Source of the DNA: Cephalotus follicularis
Lineage: Eukaryota > Streptophyta > Magnoliopsida > Oxalidales > Cephalotaceae
Reading direction: 5' to 3'
Assembly: GCA_001972305.1 (NCBI GenBank)
Contig: BDDD01005851.1
Coordinates: 1-64,000, forward strand
Length of the DNA stretch: 64,000 bases
A program made the position numbers and the translations under genes. The notes under the pieces were generated by a model. It was not told the origin of the DNA and did no database searches. It saw nothing but the letters and a program-made list of their open reading frames with translations. How positions within the stretch are numbered: the first letter of the stretch is position 1; each line of letters begins with the position of its first letter. Below are positions 10,470 through 22,787 of the stretch, piece by piece.

Positions 10470-12949
10470 TGTAATAACCATAAATTTCAATTAATGCATA
10501 TTGTACCCATAATAAATAAAATATACATTTAATTGAGATTAAATGTCCAAGTGTTATGTTTTTATGGTTGTTGTTTGGTTTTGTTGGTTTAAATGCAAAG
10601 CTTGAGTTGAAAGTGTGTTGTGGTGTGAATAGTGGGAGGAACAGCCGACTGTTTGTTTAAACAGCCGGCTGGTTATTTTGTACATGCCACAGCCGACTGT
10701 CGCAGGGTAACAGTCGACTGGGAAGTTAAGCGGTGGCAGTCGACTGCCAGTTCAAAACAGTCGATTGGTGGAGTCCGTACAGGAAGGCTACGTGTTGCTT
10801 GAAAATAGAGTGTGGCGTATTGTAACTTGGACAGGTGTGGGACGACGGAATTTCACAAGGTTGAGTGGCATAGACGTGTCATAGACTGAGTATATTGATG
10901 TTTAAGGTCTCTGCAAGACCTGCAACCTGCAATGAAACAAAAACAGTGAGTAATGTGAGAGAGAAGGAAAATGGTGAAAACTTGAGTTAAAGGAATCAGG
11001 TGGTTGCTGATACGAATTCCTTTATATCAGCTGTCACATGGATGTTTTCGGATGTTGAAAACGTTGAAAGGTGAGAAGTTATCTTCTGTGTGTGTGCATG
11101 ATGAATTGAAGTTCAAGTAGACTGAAACTTGGAATAGAAGCTAGGAAGTTGGTAAGCTTCTGTTGTTCTTGAATTCAGTTGCTGTTATGGTTAGTCAGTA
11201 GTACATACGTACTAATTTTGTTATGTATACCTACTGTTAACATGCACACATAGACTGCTGTTGGTTGTTGAAGTTGTTGGTTGAAAGTGGAAGTGGGAGC
11301 TTAAAGAGAAGAATCATTTCAACTGATTCTGGGATAGCGTTTGAGGTAGGTTGAAGTAATTTATGACATGATTCTAATATATATATATAGCATGCTTTTC
11401 GTGTTATGATAGTCTATATCTGTTTGCATGTTGATTGGAATTGAATAGGTAGTTGTTATAGCTCATGATCTGTTTCTATTAATAACGAACCTGGACTTTA
11501 ACAGTCAACTGTCTTGATTAACAGTCGACTACTTAACGTAAACAGCCGACTGTTTAGTACAAACAGTCAACTACTTAATGTATCCAGTCGACTATTCATA
11601 TAGAACAGTCGACTGTGTAAGGCAACAGCCGACTGTGAAGGAAAATAGTCGACTGTTCAGAGATGATTTCACCTCTAATGCCTACTGTTTAATATGAATT
11701 GCATGAAATTGAAATTGGGTTCATAAGGGATGGTTCTAATAATCAACCTCTGATAATTGTAATTGTTTTACAACTTGTGAAAAACTTATATAGATCATTG
11801 TAGATTGCATGTGATGTTGTTGAGTGACTATTTTGTGCAATCCTTGAAATGTTAGGCAATCTTACCTATTGCTAGTGCTACTATTATCGATGTTCTATTT
11901 TCTTAAAATGATTACAACATCTTTATTCCAAGGGTTACTAAAATTGAACACTATATGCATAGTTATGTTTTAACCACTAAATGATATATGCAAAATTTGA
12001 AGGTTTTCCACTTATTTTGAAAGAAAACCTAATGTTATTGAATTGAGTTCTCTAAGTGAGGACTAGTGAGTGTTTATAGTTTTCTTAAACAAAAACTCCA
12101 CGAAATGTAATGTTTTCTCAAAAGAGATTTTATCTAAGTGTTATATTACATTACTTATATGTGATATCAGTGATTGATTGTGATTGAGTGATGCTGATGG
12201 TTTAGTGATCGGACTGTGTCACTAACTATAGCGGGTGAGCGGATGTGCAAGGAGTTGGTTCGAGCTTATTCATCCCACCTATCTGCCTTGCAGATCGTGA
12301 GTGTTAATTGCCCGCCAAGTGCCGGCAGTAGTGTTTGCCTTTTCTATCATCATCGGAGTGTATGGTGGTGGTCAGGCGGTGCATTGGTTGGGCTAGGAGG
12401 TAGCACGAGATTACACCCAATAGTGGTCTTCGGACAAATGATTGAATTGATTGTACCTTTGTGCGGTATTCTTGTTGATTGATCGTTTGTAGCCACTTGG
12501 CATGTTTTCTTATATATATATATATATAACTGTTTTCAAAATGATAAACTGTCATACATGTCTTGCATCATATATTTCTTTGTCATGCATATCTTCCTCC
12601 TTAGCCAAGTGAGGACAACGGTTAATACCTACTCTACAGATTTGCCACACTGAAGTGGAGTTAGCTGGTGAAGCCATGCATGGAGGCTACTGCTTATCTT
12701 AAGGTTGTTATGTGAAATGGTTATGATGTTTGTAATGAATAAAGTTACACTCCGTTGTTGTATTTACATTTTCATATGTAATATATGACATGTACTTTTG
12801 AGCTTAAGCACGTAGTATGGGCTGCGTGTGCATGCTAACCTTTTAATCCAGTGTGTTGTGCTTCCGCAAAAGTTTTAAGTTTTATGTGTTTTTGGATAAT
12901 ACTGGATTTATGTTGATACCATATAAGTTTGTTAAAACGAGGTATGACA
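10470..12949 (+). mobile_element. 5' LTR of element A
   Basis: It has 2480 bases from TGTAATAACC to GTATGACA. It carries two clusters of CAGTCGACTG-type palindromes, at about 10636-10776 (before the TATA box) and 11498-11662 (after it). It resembles the 3' LTR throughout, with scattered substitutions and small gaps, so the insertion is old enough to have diverged. Open frames inside it are spurious. Confidence 0.95.
11021..11028 (+). promoter_or_regulatory. LTR TATA box of element A (TTTATATC)
   Basis: TTTATATCAGCTGTCA is conserved at the same relative place in the 3' LTR (23822), LTR F (55513), LTR H on the minus strand (48187-48194) and M (63730 CTATATCAGCTG). Conservation across families and the position between the two motif clusters suggest the core promoter. 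The start of transcription cannot be read from sequence. Confidence 0.6.
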
Positions 12950-12953
12950 AACA

Positions 12954-12965
12954 TGGTATCAGAGC
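12954..12965 (+). promoter_or_regulatory. Primer binding site of element A
   Basis: TGGTATCAGAGC, a perfect 12-base match to the 3' end complement of initiator-Met tRNA, four bases after the LTR end. Confidence 0.95.
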
Positions 12966-13057
12966 ATATTCCTTATATGCTCAAGCTGGGATAAGTTTCT
13001 CTGAAAATTAAGTGATTTGTTTCCTAATGGTTAATATCATTCCTTATAGGAAACAAA

Positions 13058-14554
13058 ATGGATCTCCAAAGAGGAAAGCGGAGAAGGCCTAGGGCCAAGG
13101 ATGGAGTGCATGCACCACAAGCACATGGTTATGTTCCTCAAACGAACGAAGGAGAGAATGCTCCACAGATGAATGTGGAAGATAATATGCCACAAATGCC
13201 TGATGGAAGGAGTAACTTTGACCACATGACGGATCTCTTCCAACAGCAAATTCAGGCTAATGTGGCGAACATGGAACAATTGCGACATATGTATGAAGTG
13301 AATCAAGCATACAAACGAGCTCTTGAGGTGTACCAGGCTTACAGATTTGGGAGAGACTTGGACCGATTCATGCGACTGAATCCTCTGTTGTTCAAAGGGG
13401 AGTTGGATGCTATAGTGGCAGAACAGTGGATGAAGGAAATGGAGAAGATCTTTGATGATTTAGAATGTTCTGATGCTCAAAAGTTAAATTTTGCTGTGTA
13501 CCACTTATGGGGTGAAGCTACCCATTGGTGGGAGATGATTGAAGCGAAGTGGGAGTCCCTGCATCTTGACCGAACTTGGGACAGATTTCAGTCCAAGTTC
13601 AATGACGCTTATGTTCCACAGATGGAGCGGGATAGGAGGGAGACAGAGTTGCTTGAGCTGCGTCAAGGAGACATGACAGTGTCTCAATACCAAACACGGA
13701 TCATAGAATTGGCCATACACACGCCCTATCTTGTGGAGGGAGAGTCGAGCAAGATGCGGAGGTTTTTAAAAGGGTTGAGACCGGACATCCGATCCAGACT
13801 TGTTGCTTTGCAGTTGTTTTCTTTTGTTGACATGACATAAAAGGTGAGAATTCTGGAAGCTGATGCTAATGAGAGAAGGATGGAGAGATCTCGTGGATCT
13901 CAATCAAAGCCTGCTGCTTCGAACCGGCAAGGAAGTAATGATCATGAGGGTTCATCAAAGTCCAGAAAAAAAAGACGAAGGAACGCTTCTCGTACCAAAA
14001 CAACAAATCGAAGTGATCAACAGAGTTTTGGAGGGTGTGGTTTCTGCGGTCTTCCCAGTCATGATGAAAATAATTGTTGGAAAAAGGCAGGAAAATGTCT
14101 GAAGTGTGGTTCGCAAGAGCATTGTGTGAAGGATTGTCCAATTGTGAGGGCTCAGCAAGGAGAGGCTGGACCTAGTGGTGGTAGCGCAGCTGTTCAACCG
14201 CGAAGAGATTCAGGAAAAGCTGTTATGAAAGGTAGAGTCTATACCTTGTCTAAGGATGACGTACCAGAGTCTGCTTCTGTTGTGGGAGGTACCATTTTCT
14301 TATATGGTGTTTCGTCTAGAGTTCTGATTGACCCTGGTGCTACACATTCATTCATTGCATCATGTTTTCTGTCTGATTTTCATTGTGTTACTGCTTGCTT
14401 GCCTTATGTTCTGGAGGTGAATACTCCAATTGGAAATAGTTTGTTGTCTGATACGGTGGTATGTGATTGTGGGATCACGATAGATGGGGTTCAGTTATCT
14501 GCTGATCTAATTGTGTTGTCTATCCAAGATTTTGATGTTATCTTGGGGATGGAC
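13058..14554 (+). pseudogene. Element A: Gag and N-terminal protease
   Basis: The start ATG at 13058 follows the leader and begins MDLQRGKRRRP, a basic N-terminus like the MDRRR starts of the related Gags in the window. The capsid-like region contains FGRDLDRFMR, YHLWGEATHWWEM and FLKGLRPDI. Two zinc knuckles follow: CGFCGLPSHDENNC and CLKCGSQEHCVKDC (CX2CX4HX4C). The protease begins after VYTLSKDDVPES and has the active-site DPGATHSFIA. An in-frame TAA at 13838-13840 splits Gag. The frame runs up to FDVILGMD, where element E interrupts at 14554 and from where the protein continues at 20146. Confidence 0.93.
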
Positions 14555-16528
14555 TGTCACACCCCGTTTCACAGACAACATAAAAACTGGTGGCAATTAA
14601 CATATAGATCCGGCTTATGCAAAATACCATAAAATTAAAACTTTCCATATCCATTAACAACTTGCAGAAGCATATGAAATATAAGCCGAAACATAACATA
14701 GCATGCATCCCATACTACATGCTACAACAGAAAACATCATCACAGTTAACTGCCCTCAAACGGAGCGTGAACAAAACCATCAGTACCTCGATACATTTAT
14801 TACAACCATTCATGTATTACAATATTCCATAAAAATTTCCTCAAAAGTAAACATCATAAAACTCCACATTGCTCCTCGGAGCCCAACAGAAGCCAACAGT
14901 TGCATCAACCTGAAACACACTGAAGTTGTAGGGGGTTAGCCTTTGTCCTCACTCGGCAAAACCATAAAAACGATCCAAGGTCAAGGATAAAACATGTCAT
15001 GATATGAATGCACAATGATGCAGTACATACTATATCGATGCATATATATATATACGTATATACATGCCACGACCACACGGTCACAGGCCACAATGTCACA
15101 ACACATCAACACTCTACACGGTTCACAATATCACAATGGCACAACGGCCAACAATAGTACATTTCACATAAAGTAATGATTTATGTAAATCACATTTGCA
15201 CTTCCAAGAAGGGGTAAAACGTTTCACAATCCTCAATGACCAACTTGAAATACAATTTAACACAGTACAATATGCACACATATGCTCACAATGCAAGACG
15301 GTTCCAACAATCGGTCGTTTCTCACTGACAGTCGGTTGTTCTCCTTCAACAGTCGGTTGTCCCACACTTGGCAGTCAGCTGCCCTTAACCACCAGTCGGC
15401 TGCCCTCCCTTGCAGTCGGCTGTTCAGTCGGCTGCCCTCCTTGGCAGTCGGCTGTTCCTCACCTAGCAGTCGGCTGCCCTCTCCAGGCAGTCGGCTGGTC
15501 CAAAACAGTACACACTCTTGCTGCCACCTGTCCCAGCGTACCTGGTAGGGTGACACGTGGACAGTCGGCTGTTATCCAAAACAGTCGGCTGGACCACCAC
15601 ACAGTCGGCTGCCTTCCTTGGCAGTCGGCTATCACAAACAACAGGAAGAACCTGCAATTCCAGGCACAACAGTCGACTGGCTCCAGTGCCCAGTCGGCTG
15701 TTCTCCTTGGCAGTCGGCTGTCCTCCTTGAACAGTCGACTGCCGCTACGGGCAGTTCCCAAAAACAGCAGCAAAACACCCATTTCAATCCACATTTAAAC
15801 CATTCAAAACCACAAACACTATCACCACAACACATATCCGTGCTTCTATCACAATATCACATATGCATTTCACTCATAACATCATTATAAATGACTTTGA
15901 ATCACAATTATAGCTTTCCCCTACCTTAGAAGTCCAAGTTAGGAGTTGCAATCCACCTCTTTACGTCCTAGATCCGAGGTCCTTGCACCTCCAAACACGT
16001 CCAGCAGCCTCCACTGGTCCGGTTCCTCCACTGGTCCGGCCTCCAAGCTCACGGTTCAACACCAAGCTCCATATTTCCATAACACACACACTTTCACTCC
16101 ACTCTCTCTACTCCCAAACACTCTTGAAATCCAAAGAGAAAGATGGAGATTTGAGAAGGGAAACTTGTGTTTTTATGAAGGAGACCCGGCCCCCCTCTCT
16201 CTGCCAAATGCCAAAAACTCTCACTTTTTCTCTTTTAAAGGCTGACAGCACGTGGCTGTCTGGCGCATGGCAGTCGACTGCCACGCCTTGGCAGTCAACT
16301 GTTTCTGCCGACACTCAAAACAGTCGGTTGTTTCCTCACAACAGTCGGCTGCCGCCTTCACCAGGGGAGTCCAGTCGGCTGCCTCCCTGTGGCAGTCACA
16401 CTAACACACTTTTTCTTGCAACTTTAACCACACCAAAGGGGAAAACACAATCCTCATTAATTCCACGTATAAAATTACATTTAAAAAAAATGCAATATTA
16501 CACCTTAACGAAAATCCCGGGCGTTACA
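14555..16528 (-). mobile_element. 3' LTR of element E
   Basis: It has 1974 bases, with edges TGTCACACC and CGTTACA on the plus strand. It contains many CAGTCGGCTG/CAGTCGACTG motifs at 15315-15745 and a second group at 16268-16395. The segment 15147-15443 has no counterpart in the other LTR. Confidence 0.93.
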
Positions 16529-16543
16529 TCCACCCCTCCTTCA
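16529..16543 (-). promoter_or_regulatory. Polypurine tract of element E
   Basis: TCCACCCCTCCTT on the plus strand, reading AAGGAGGGGTGGA, directly before the LTR start TGTAACGCCCGGG on the coding strand. Confidence 0.85.
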
Positions 16544-16815
16544 AGGAATTTCGTCCTCGAAATTAAAACAACACCAAGGCAAAAGAGAACAACGTTCTCA
16601 CATTTTCTCTTTCGATATCCCTCGTCTGTCCACAGCCACAGCCGCATGTGGCTCACTTTCACTTACAACCCCTACAAGGAGTTGGTCCTCCCAAACAGTT
16701 TACTTACAACACAGGTGGTCCGTAAACCCAGAACAACTCTTATTGGTAACAACAAGTCACTTACAAAAGCAAAAGAAACAAACTCATGCTTAAAACAAAA
16801 GTAAGGACTGTTACC

Positions 16816-18027
16816 TCACATGATGCCCTTGCCGGTGTCCCTTCGCTGCAAAGACCCAGCTGCAGCGCCACTACCGCCAGTAGGTCCTGCGGTTACTGCC
16901 ATAGAAATCTCTGGACAATCCCTCACCAAGTGACTAGATGCTCCACACTTCATACACAGCCCTTTCTTTACCCGACAATCCTTCACTTGATGACCGGTAC
17001 GACCACAGTGGAAACAAACTCCAGACCTTACATTACTCCCCTGACTAGGAGTTCCTTGGGTAGCAGTCTGCTGAGACTGGTTCTCAGACAATCTGGGTGG
17101 AGAATCACTGCCTTGCCATTGTGATGACGCTGGCCTGACCTGAGTAGGGCCCTGTTTGCTCTGCTGTCTACGAGCCCTTTCAACACGGTCTTCATTTGAG
17201 ATACTCTCTAACAACCTTGCCTTCTGAGCGACTTCCACAAAAGTCCCCAGTTCCATAGCCCTGATCCTTGACCGAAGATCCGATCGCAGACCTTTCAAAA
17301 ACCTCCGTATCTTTTTACCATCATCAGCTACCAGATAAGGGGAATGCCTGGCTAGCTCCATAAACCTTGCTGTATACTCTGCCACAGTCATCTCTCCTTG
17401 ACGTAGCTCCAAGAGCTCTGTCTCCCTTCGTTCCTACTCAAGTCGAGGCACATAAGCATCGAGGAACTCCTTCCGGAACCCCTCCCAAGTACAACAGACT
17501 CCAGTTGACTCCCACTTTGCCTTGACCATCTCCCACCAGTGGATGGCCTCGCCCCATAGGCGGTAGACAGCAAACTTTAGTTTCTGGTTATCAGTACAGT
17601 TCATCACATCAAAGATCTTTTCCAGATCCTGCAACCACCTCTCGGCAATGGTAGCATCCAACTCTCCTCTGAAACTCGGTGGACTCTGCCTCATGAACCT
17701 CTCAAGGTCCCTCCCAAACTGATTACCGTCATCATAAGCACCCTGATCCGGAGCCATGTACTGAGGCTGAGCTTGGGCATACAGTCGCCGCATCTCCTCC
17801 ATATTTGCTGCATTAGCAGCCATCTGTTGCTGATAAGCAGCCATCTGCTGCTGAAAGAAATCAGCGATGCGATCCAACGGATCTCTTACTCCGGGTGCTG
17901 CCCCCGGCACATTCACATTAGCAGCCCCTTGTGGAACATCATCCATAGGATCCCCTCCAACATTCATTCCCTCGGGAACATTCTCGTTAACAAACCCACG
18001 CCTTCCGCGTCTTCTCCGACCGTCCAT
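16816..18027 (-). pseudogene. Element E: Gag with one in-frame stop
   Basis: The start used by the related Gags is MDGRRRRGRR (ATG at about 18027); an upstream ATG at 18054 is in frame but lies in the leader. Order: basic N-terminus, Gln-rich QQQMAAYQQQMAANAANMEE, capsid-like FGRDLERFMRQSPPSFRGEL, YRLWGEAIHWWEM, FLKGLRSDL, then two zinc knuckles CFHCGRTGHQVKDC and CMKCGASSHLVRDC, ending near KGIM. A single TAG at about 17431-17433 replaces a Glu or Gln codon after YVPRLE; otherwise the frame is open over about 400 codons. The protein would package the RNA; no enzyme domain follows. Confidence 0.92.
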
Positions 18028-18129
18028 CTTGTTCCTATATGGAAAAGATGTCATTAGTAGTCATCTCAAGGAAACAAATTTGTTAATTGCCAAGGAACTT
18101 ATCCAAGCTAAGCATATAAATGGATATAT

Positions 18130-18141
18130 GCTCGGATACCA
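18130..18141 (-). promoter_or_regulatory. Primer binding site of element E
   Basis: GCTCGGATACCA is the reverse complement of TGGTATCCGAGC, one mismatch from the Met-tRNA site, four bases from the LTR edge. Confidence 0.88.
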
Positions 18142-18145
18142 CTGT

Positions 18146-20145
18146 TGTCACACCCCGTTTCACAGACAACATAAAAAGTGGTGGCAATTAACATATAGAT
18201 CCGGCTTATGCAAAATACCATAAAATTAAAACTTTCCATATCCATTAACAACTTGCAGAAGCATATGAAATATAAGCCGAAACATAACATAGCATGCATC
18301 CCATACTACATGCTACAACAGAAAACATCATCACAGTTAACTGCCCTCAAATGGAGCGTGAACAAAACCATCAGTACCTCGATACATTTATTACAACCAT
18401 TCATTTATTACAATATTCCATAAACATTTCCTCAAAAGTAAACATCATAAAACTCCACATTGCTCCTCGGAGCCCAACAGAAGCCAACAGCTGCATCAAC
18501 CTGAAACACACTGAAGTTGTAGGGGGTTAGCCTTTGTCCTCACTCGGCAAAACCATAAGAGTGATCCAGGGTCAAGGATAAAACATGTCATGATATGAAT
18601 GCACAATGATGCAGTACATACTATATCGATGCATATATATATATGTATATACATGCCACGACCACACAGTCACAGGCCACAATGTCACAACACATCAACA
18701 CTCTACACGATTCACAATATCACAATGGCATAACGGCCAACAATACCTCAGGCCTCTAAGGACCCAACACTACACAAAACCGAATAGCCATGTCCCAAAG
18801 GACAACAATCAGGCATGTCAAGGCAGACATTCAATCACTCAATAGCAAACAATTGTTCCCGTCAAAGGCACGACGGCGTGGACAACACTCGGAACTCACT
18901 ACGATACAAGCACGGCGGCGAGTACCAACACTTCCCCGCTAACGGCAACACTCACGATACTAGCACGGCGGCTAAGTACCAACATTACCCCGCTAGCGGC
19001 AGCACTCAAACACAATCAATAAATAACATCCACGTTACTACCGGCTGTTCCTCACCTAGCAGTCGGCTGCCCTCTCCAGGCAGTCGGCTGGTCCAAAACA
19101 GTACACACTCTTGCTGCCACCTGTCCCAGCGTACCTGGTAGGGTGACACGTGGACAGTCGGCTGTTATCCAAAACAGTCGGCTGGACCACCACACAGTCG
19201 GCTGCCTTCCTTGGCAGTCGGCTATCACAAACAACAGGAAGAACCTGCAATTCCAGGCACAACAATCGACTGGCTCCAGTGCCCAGTCGGCTATTCTCTT
19301 TGGCAATCGGCTGTCCTCCCTAGACAGTCGACTGCCGCTACGGGCAGTGCCCAAAAATAGCACCAAAACACCCATTTCAATCCACATTTAAACCACCACA
19401 AACACTATAACCACAACACATATCCATGCTTCTATCACAATATCACATATGCATTTCACTCATAACATCATTATAAATGACTTTGAATCGCAATTATAGC
19501 TTTCCCCTACCTTAGAACTCCAAGTTAGGAGTTGCAATCCACCTCTTTACGTCCTAGATCCGAGGTCCTTGCACCTCCAAACACGTCTAGTAGCCTCCAC
19601 TTGTCCGGTTCCTCCACTGGTCCGGCTTCCAAGCTCACGGTTCAACACCAAGCTCCGTATTTCCACAACACAAACACTTTCACTCCACTCTCTCTACTCC
19701 CAAACACACTTGAAATCCAAAGAGAAAGATGGAGATTTGAGAAGGGAAACTTGTGTTTTTATGAAGGAGACCCGGCCCCCCTCTCTCTGCCAAATGACAC
19801 AAATGCCAAAAACTCCCACTTTTTCTCTTTTAAAGGCTGACAGCACGTGGCTGTCTGGCGCATGGCAGTCGGATGCCACGCCTTGGCAGTCCACTGTTTC
19901 TGCCGACACTCAAAATAGTCGGCTATTTCCTCACAACAGTCGGCTGCCGCCTTCACCAGGGGAGTCCAGTCGGCTGCCTCCCTGTGGCAGTCGGCTTCCC
20001 CCTGCACCAAAAACACACTAACACACTTTTTCTTGCAACTTTAACCACACCAAAGGGGAAAACACGATCCTCATTAATTCCACGTATAAAATTACATTTT
20101 AAAAAAATGCAATATTACACCTTAACGAAAATCCCGGGCGTTACA
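18146..20145 (-). mobile_element. 5' LTR of element E
   Basis: It has 2000 bases with the same edges as the left LTR. Motif clusters lie at about 19044-19340 and 19863-19995. The segment 18748-19043 is unlike the corresponding 15147-15443 of the other LTR. Confidence 0.93.
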
Positions 20146-21140
20146 TGGACTGGCTTTATTCTCATCATGCGAGTGTTGATTGCTACAACAAGATGATGAC
20201 TTTCTATAAGCCTGATGGGACTGAGTGTAGGTTTTTTGGAGAGAATAAGGTTTCTCCTCCTATCATTTCTTACACGCGAGCGTAGAAATATCTCAAGCGT
20301 GGATGTGAAGGTTACTTGGCGTACATCATTGATCATACAAAAGGTACGCCTAGTCTAGAACAGATACCTGTTGTCTGTGACTTTCCTGATGTTTTCCTAG
20401 ATGATCTTGTTTGTTTGCCACCAGAATGAGATATTGAGTTCAGTATTGAGCTGTTACCAGGAACAACTCCTATATCTAAAGCTCCTTACAGAATGGCTCC
20501 TGCTGAATTGAAGGAGTTGAAAACTCAATTACAGGACTATCTTGAAAAGGGTTTTATCCGACCAAGTGTGTCACCGTGGGGAGCACCAGTCTTGTTTGTG
20601 AAGAAGAAAGATGGATCGATGAGGTTATGCATTGATTACAGATTGCTGAATCAAGTGACAGTGAAGAACAAGTATCCTCTACCTCATATCAAGGAGTTGT
20701 TTGACCAGTTGCAAGGCTCAACTGTATTCTCTAAGCTGGACCTGAGGACAGGTTATCATCAGTTGGTGATCCGTAAAGGGGATGTGGAAAAGACTGCTTT
20801 CTGAACCAGATATGGGCACTATGAGTTTCTGATTTTGCCTTTTGGTTTGACTAATGGTCCTGCAGCTTTTATATGCATGATAAACAGGGTGTTCCAACCC
20901 TACCTTGATCAGTTCATCGTTATCTTCTTAGACGACATTCTGATTTATTCCAAGAGTGTGGAGGAGCATATGCGACATCTCCGGATTGTGTTGAAAACCT
21001 TGCGAAAGGAGCTGTTGTATGCGAAGTTCAGCAAGTATGAGTTTTGGCTAGACCATGTGACTTCTCTCGGTCACATTGTGTCAAGTGAAGGCTTGTCAGT
21101 GGATCCTTCAAAGATAGCAAGTATTGTGGATTGGCCCTAA
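20146..21140 (+). pseudogene. Element A: protease end and reverse transcriptase
   Basis: The frame continues from 14554 as MDWLYSHHASVD, then the linker with YLAYIIDHTKGTPS and FPDVFLDDL. RT motifs follow in order: [67 protein letters not shown], the catalytic FLDDILIYS and LGHIVSSEG. Stops in frame lie near 20284 (TAG), 20428 (TGA), 20802 (TGA) and 21138 (TAA). In each case the family has Gln or Arg there, as expected from C-to-T change. No frameshift is needed anywhere. Confidence 0.95.
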
Positions 21141-21788
21141 CCGAGGAATGTTATAGAAGTTCATAACTTCTTGGGTTTAGCTGGCTACTATAGAAGGTTT
21201 ATCGAAGGATTCTCGAAGCTTGCGAGTCCCTTGACTCGGTTAACTCAAAAGAAAGCAAGTTGGGAGTGGGATGATGCTTGTGAGGCAAGTTTCCAAGAGT
21301 TGAAGAGTCGGCTAGTTTCGGCTCTAGTGTTGGCATTACCTGAGGGTAATGAGGGGTTTACTGTTTATAGTGATGCTTCTGGGAAAGGACTGAGATGTGT
21401 CCTTATGCAGCGTGGTCGCGTAATAGCTTATGCATCAAGAAAGTTGAAGCCGTACGAGGAGAACTATCCCGTACATGATCTTGAGTTGGTAGCCATAGTG
21501 TTTGCATTACAGAAGTGGAGACACTATCTCTATGGTGCTCAGTTTGAGATCTTTACCGACCACAAGAGCTTAAAATATATGTTTTCCCATAAGGAGCTAA
21601 ATATAAGACAGGGAAGGCGGGTGGAGTTTTTTAATGACTATAATTGTAACATCCAGTACCACCCGGGCAAAGCTAATGTTGTAGCGGATGCTTTGAGTTG
21701 CAAGGCAATGATTGCCGGTGCGATGGTTTCCCAGTGGAAGCTTTTGGAGGATTTTCAGAGATGGAATCCGTTCATGGTTTCCCAATGA
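21141..21788 (+). pseudogene. Element A: RNase H
   Basis: After the thumb motif [19 protein letters not shown] comes the RNase H domain with VYSDASGKG (first Asp), [20 protein letters not shown] (catalytic Glu), [11 protein letters not shown] (Asp) and [12 protein letters not shown] (Asp). All four acidic positions are present. The frame is open over the entire domain and ends in a TGA at 21786 where the family has Arg. It removes template RNA during cDNA synthesis. Confidence 0.95.
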
Positions 21789-22787
21789 GTGATTGTGGAG
21801 AGTCTTAGAGCACAACCGAAACTGCTTGACCGTATTCTGAATGCTCAGTACAGTGACACCGAGTTATGGAATGTTCAGGAGAATTTGGGTTCAAAGCCTA
21901 CCTCTGAATTCACCGTACATGCAGACGGCATCTTGAGGTTCCGAGGAAGAGATTGTGTCCCTGAGGATGAAGGCATATGGAATAAGCTACTGCAGTAAGC
22001 TCATAAATCGCATTATAGTGTTCATCCCAGAAGCTCTAAGATGTGGCATGACCTAAAGAGGAACTACTGGTGGAGTGGAATGAAGAGTGACATTGTCGGG
22101 TATGTAGTGAGATGTCTAACTTGTCAAAGATTGAAGGATGAACATCAAAAGCCTGACGGTATGTTACAACCTTTACCAGTGTCTGAATGGAAGTGGGAGA
22201 ATGTGACCATGGACTTTGTGTCAGGGTTACCGAGGTCACATAATGGAAAAGAAGCAGTGTGGGTCGTAGTGGGCAAACTGACTAAGTCTGCGCACTTTCT
22301 TCCGATGAACATGACATATTAGATCAAGAAGTTGGCTCGATTATATATCCGGTAGATTGTGAGGCTACATGGTGTGCCGGTCAGCATTGTGTGTGATCAT
22401 GATGCTAGATTTACTTCAAGGTTCTGGAAGAAGTTCCAAGCAGCATTGGGAACAACCTTAAATTTCAGCACTGTGTTTCACCCCAAAACCGATGGACAGT
22501 CAGAGCGCACTGTACAGACTCTTGAGGATATGCTTCGTGCTTGTGTCATTGATTTCGCTGGGAGTTGGGAGGATCACATACCACTCATAGAATTCTCCTA
22601 CAACAACAACTACCATACCAGCATTGGGATGGCTCCATATGAAGCTTTGTACGGACGGAAGTGTAGATCGCTAGTATGCAAGGATGAAGTGGGGGAAAGA
22701 CAAGTGTTGGGACCTGATATCGTCCAGGAGACTACTAATAAAGTGGAGATAATCAAGAAGAGATTACTCGCTGCACAGGATCGATAG
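21789..22787 (+). pseudogene. Element A: integrase zinc-binding and catalytic core
   Basis: The zinc-binding part shows SHYSVHP (H-x4-H type) and CLTCQRLK (C-x2-C). The catalytic core has VTMDFVSGLP (Asp), VCDHDARF (Asp) and [15 protein letters not shown] (Glu); all three DDE residues remain. [15 protein letters not shown] follows. In-frame stops at 21996, 22320, 22353 and 22785 interrupt it. Confidence 0.95.

Larger units (their letters stand above)
14555..20145 (-). mobile_element. Element E: Gag-only non-autonomous LTR retrotransposon (TR-GAG type)
   Basis: Two LTRs (14555-16528 and 18146-20145) flank only 1617 bases holding one gag, a primer site and a polypurine tract. Protease, RT, RNase H and integrase are absent with no trace of remnants. 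The 5-base duplication TGGAC (14550-14554 and 20146-20150) is perfect. This is the structure described as TR-GAG: such an element must use enzymes of another element, and its Gag belongs to the same family as those of A, B and M. The LTRs look very similar except for one 300-base region. Confidence 0.95.

Noticed and set aside
12954..12965. tRNA gene at the primer sites
   Set aside because: Only the 12-base primer complement is present; no cloverleaf surrounds it in any of the elements.
15196..15798. 200-codon open frame in E's LTR, and similar frames at 15983-16804 and 19569-20021
   Set aside because: They lie wholly in LTRs, change between the two LTR copies, and contain repeated SRLP/VGC peptides made by the CAGTCGGCTG motifs.
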